Assembly (NCBI GenBank): GCA_003455945.1 | Contig: DMPQ01000320.1 | Span: forward strand, 21,872 to 29,141 | Reading direction: 5' to 3' | DNA length: 7,270 bases | Source: Planctomycetaceae bacterium | Lineage (GTDB): Bacteria > Planctomycetota > Planctomycetia > Pirellulales > Pirellulaceae | Shown: positions 4,871 through 7,270 of the stretch, in pieces | How the letters are laid out: every line of letters starts with the position of its first letter | Position numbering within the stretch: the first letter of the stretch is position 1 | The notes under the pieces: generated by a model | Database searches by the model: none | What the model saw: the letters and a program-made list of their open reading frames with translations, nothing else | Told to the model about the DNA's origin: nothing | Made by a program: the position numbers and the translations under genes

Positions 4871-7270
4871 ATGTCGTTCCGACCGGCAATCCGCCACCGC
4901 TTGCCCGATCCGATCGTGTGGGAACACGTCGATCGGTACGAAGAGGCGCTGCGCCAGCTGCCGAGCGTCGACGTCCGCGATTTTCTGCCGGACTCGAACG
5001 ACGGTTCGTTCCGACGCGTCGCGGCCGAACTGCTGCGGATCACGATCGAACATCGCTGGTCGCGAGGCGAGAGCGATGTGCTGACCGGCTTGCTCGAAGG
5101 TTGTCCGTGGGTCCGACATGAACCGGAGCTGATGGCGGAGGTCGCGTACGAAGACTATCGCCAGTCGAACGCCGCCGGTGTTCGATGCGTTCCGCAGGAG
5201 TATGCCGAACGATTCGGTCTCGACGTCTCGCAGTGGCCGAGCGGCGAAGGGGCCGGTTCGGAGCGTCGCTCGCCGCTCGATCTCGTCGGTTCGGATCTGC
5301 CGCTCGACGCTTCGCTGCCGCTTGTCGATTCGGCGACGAATCTCGTGGCTTCCGATCGGATCGTCCGCGGTTCCGATGTCGCACCGCCGCTCGAGACGGT
5401 GCGTCTTCGCCGACCGTCGACCCGGCGCGGGGAGACGGAGAGCCACTCCGGTCCGCGCGAGCGCTGGGCGCGACTTGATCAGTCGGGAGTGTTCGAACGG
5501 TTTCGACTCGTCGGTCGTCTGGGTGACGGCGCATTCAGCCGAGTCTACCTGGCGCTGCAGTCGTCACTGGCGGCTCGCCCCGTCGTCCTGAAGATCACCG
5601 ACATGCCGCTTCGTGAATCGGAGCGATTGGCGCGTCTGCAGCACACCGGCATCGTCCCGGTTCATTCGGTCCATCACGACGACGGACTGTTCGCCATCTG
5701 CATGCCGCTGCTCGGTTCGGCGACGCTCGCCGACATCGTGTCGAAGTCGGCCTCATCGGTGCCGCCGAGCGATGCTGCCGCAACGAACGGTTCCTTCTCG
5801 CCGCTCCCGCCGTTCGATCCGATCGGCGAGAGCGACGGAAGTCGATTCGCGGAGGCGATCCGACGCGCGCGACGTTGGCGCGAGAGCCTGCTCTCCGCCG
5901 CCGGTTATCGTGCGGTCGATTCGATCGGCACGACGATCGCGGATCTCGGAACGAGTTACGTCGAGACGGTGCTCCGGATCGGGGCTTCGCTCGCCGAGGC
6001 ACTGCAGCATGCGCATCGCCGCGGGATCCTGCATCGGGACATCAAGCCGGCCAACATCCTGCTGACCGACGACGGACAGCCGATGCTGCTCGACTTCAAT
6101 CTGGCCGAGGGGGAGGGCGAGCGGGATCCGATCCGTCGCTCGGCGGTCGGCGGGACGCTGCCGTACATGGCTCCCGAACAACTGCGGGCGATGCGGGGCG
6201 AGGAGGTGACGCTAACCGGCGCGGTCGATCTGCACGCCTTGGGAGTGGTGCTGTATCAGTTGCTGACCGGCGTCCTGCCGCGAACCTTCGAGCTCCCCGA
6301 CTCGTCCGATCCCGAGCGAGCCGCCTCGATCTTCGGTCGGCCGATCGCACCTCCGTCGACCCTCAATCCCGCCGTCTCGCCCGCCACCGAAGCGATCGTG
6401 CTCCGCTGTCTCGAGAGCGACCTCGATCGACGATATCGCTCGGCCGACGAACTGCGCGAGGATCTACGTCGTCAGCTCTCGCATCGACCGCTGCGCCATG
6501 CCCACGATCGATCCTGGCGCGAAGGAACCGCCAAGTTCTTTCGCCGCCATCCGCGGTTGAAGTCGACCGGAACGCTCGTTGCGGTCGCGACGATCGCCGT
6601 CACGGCAAGCTTGGTCGGCGGCTTCGCTTGGCAGATCGAGCGACAGGAGCGCCGCTCGCTGGCGCAGCTCGATCGCTTCCGCGTCGCCGCTCGGCAGGCC
6701 GAAGCCGCCCTCTTCTTTCCCGACGGTAGCTCGTCCCGCCGCGGCCTCGAACGAGGTGCTGCGGCGTTGGCGATCTACGACGTGCTCGGTTCCGATTCCT
6801 GGACGTCGAGCGATGCGGTTCAGGCTCTGCCGTTCGATGCACGGCAGGCGCTGCGCCGCGAAACGGCGGAACTGCTTCACCTGATGGCGGCTCAGGCGAT
6901 CGAGGCGGAGCGATCGCCGCGCGATTCGACGTTTCCGGTCTCGCTGAGAACGGTCCCCGATCGGGCGGCGCTGGAGCGAGCCGCAGAACGACTGAAGACC
7001 GAGCTTGCCGACGATGAACTGCGCACGCTCGATTCGCTCGCGGTCACCGATCCGCTAACGGTCGCTTCGGATCGCTTCCTGGCCGGCGATTACGACGGCG
7101 CCCTGCGGACGATCGATGCGGCGCTCGAACGGACTCCCGATCGCTTTGCGCTCTGGTTCCTCGCCGGGAAATGTCGTTACGAGCGGCGCGAGTATCGCGA
7201 GGCGGACGGCTGTTTTGCCGCAGCCGGAAGAATCGATCCCTCATCGGCTCTGGCGCGGGTCGCGCGAGCC
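4871..7270 (+). CDS. Transmembrane Ser/Thr protein kinase with TPR-like C-terminus (3' partial)
   Basis: The frame is open from ATG 4871 to the window end (800 residues, no stop). Residues 1-125 are a helical region of the type found before planctomycete kinases (VWEHVDRYEEAL; EYAERFG), and 126-205 is a low-complexity linker. The Hanks-type kinase domain spans about 208-535: glycine loop LGDGAFSRV (217-225), ATP-anchoring K241 in PVVLK, HRDIKPAN (388-395), DFN (408-410) where most kinases have DFG, APE (434-436), and the helix-F aspartate D453. An insert of roughly 70 residues (291-361) lies before helix E. HRD Asp, its Lys and Asn, and the DFx Asp are all present, so it is probably active. 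One membrane helix (about 567-588), preceded by basic residues, places the kinase in the cytoplasm. The segment beyond it, with TPR-like helices at 731-798, would be extracytoplasmic and may sense or bind partners. ATG 4871 is the first ATG in frame after the sigma factor stop; its ribosome site is weak. The gene follows the sigma factor and is likely co-transcribed. Confidence 0.93.
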   Translation, partial: MSFRPAIRHRLPDPIVWEHVDRYEEALRQLPSVDVRDFLPDSNDGSFRRVAAELLRITIEHRWSRGESDVLTGLLEGCPWVRHEPELMAEVAYEDYRQSNAAGVRCVPQEYAERFGLDVSQWPSGEGAGSERRSPLDLVGSDLPLDASLPLVDSATNLVASDRIVRGSDVAPPLETVRLRRPSTRRGETESHSGPRERWARLDQSGVFERFRLVGRLGDGAFSRVYLALQSSLAARPVVLKITDMPLRESERLARLQHTGIVPVHSVHHDDGLFAICMPLLGSATLADIVSKSASSVPPSDAAATNGSFSPLPPFDPIGESDGSRFAEAIRRARRWRESLLSAAGYRAVDSIGTTIADLGTSYVETVLRIGASLAEALQHAHRRGILHRDIKPANILLTDDGQPMLLDFNLAEGEGERDPIRRSAVGGTLPYMAPEQLRAMRGEEVTLTGAVDLHALGVVLYQLLTGVLPRTFELPDSSDPERAASIFGRPIAPPSTLNPAVSPATEAIVLRCLESDLDRRYRSADELREDLRRQLSHRPLRHAHDRSWREGTAKFFRRHPRLKSTGTLVAVATIAVTASLVGGFAWQIERQERRSLAQLDRFRVAARQAEAALFFPDGSSSRRGLERGAAALAIYDVLGSDSWTSSDAVQALPFDARQALRRETAELLHLMAAQAIEAERSPRDSTFPVSLRTVPDRAALERAAERLKTELADDELRTLDSLAVTDPLTVASDRFLAGDYDGALRTIDAALERTPDRFALWFLAGKCRYERREYREADGCFAAAGRIDPSSALARVARA

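Noticed and set aside
5040..5534. Minus-strand open frame of 164 codons, and other open frames within 4871-7270
   Set aside because: All are Arg-rich shadows of the kinase gene, whose own frame stays open with recognisable motifs throughout.

Overview
The window is high-GC DNA, densely coding on both strands, most likely from a member of the Planctomycetota. Two things point there: an ECF sigma factor followed by a transmembrane Ser/Thr kinase with a TPR-like tail, and the kinase subtype itself (PVVLK lysine motif, DFN in place of DFG, long insert in the catalytic domain), which I recall as typical of that phylum. This is a family-level inference; no rRNA or tRNA is present to fix the taxon.

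Layout. Positions 1-306 hold the C-terminal end of a parvulin-type peptidyl-prolyl isomerase, followed by a good hairpin terminator (378-409). Then come a YjbQ/UPF0047 protein (485-913, +) and, convergent to it with a 28-bp gap, a DUF151 'bifunctional nuclease' family protein (942-1346, -). That gene has a clear Shine-Dalgarno sequence and a perfect TATAAT -10 candidate on its own strand. Diverging from it is a PLP-dependent cysteine-synthase-family enzyme (1545-2585, +) whose substrate-binding Asn is replaced by Ser. A gene-poor stretch of about 470 bp (2586-3054) follows and carries two adjacent tandem arrays, both with a 17-bp period. Next is a secreted 317-residue protein (3055-4008, +) built from about nine and a half 22-residue repeats that look like a beta-solenoid, and a second hairpin (4052-4086). 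The window ends with the ECF sigma factor (4138-4770, +) and the first 800 residues of the Ser/Thr kinase (4871 to the window end, +), which runs off the edge.

How the genes relate. The first half looks like unrelated housekeeping genes: protein folding, a thiamine-phosphate-synthase-like enzyme, a conserved nuclease-fold protein and cysteine metabolism, each with its own signals. The sigma factor and kinase form a plausible regulatory pair, in which the kinase senses through its extracytoplasmic TPR-like region and signals to, or together with, the sigma factor. The secreted repeat protein lies just upstream on the same strand but is separated by a hairpin, so a functional link is only a possibility. 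I see no CRISPR array, insertion sequence, phage gene or defence system. The most unusual items are the 22-residue repeat protein and the paired 17-bp repeats.
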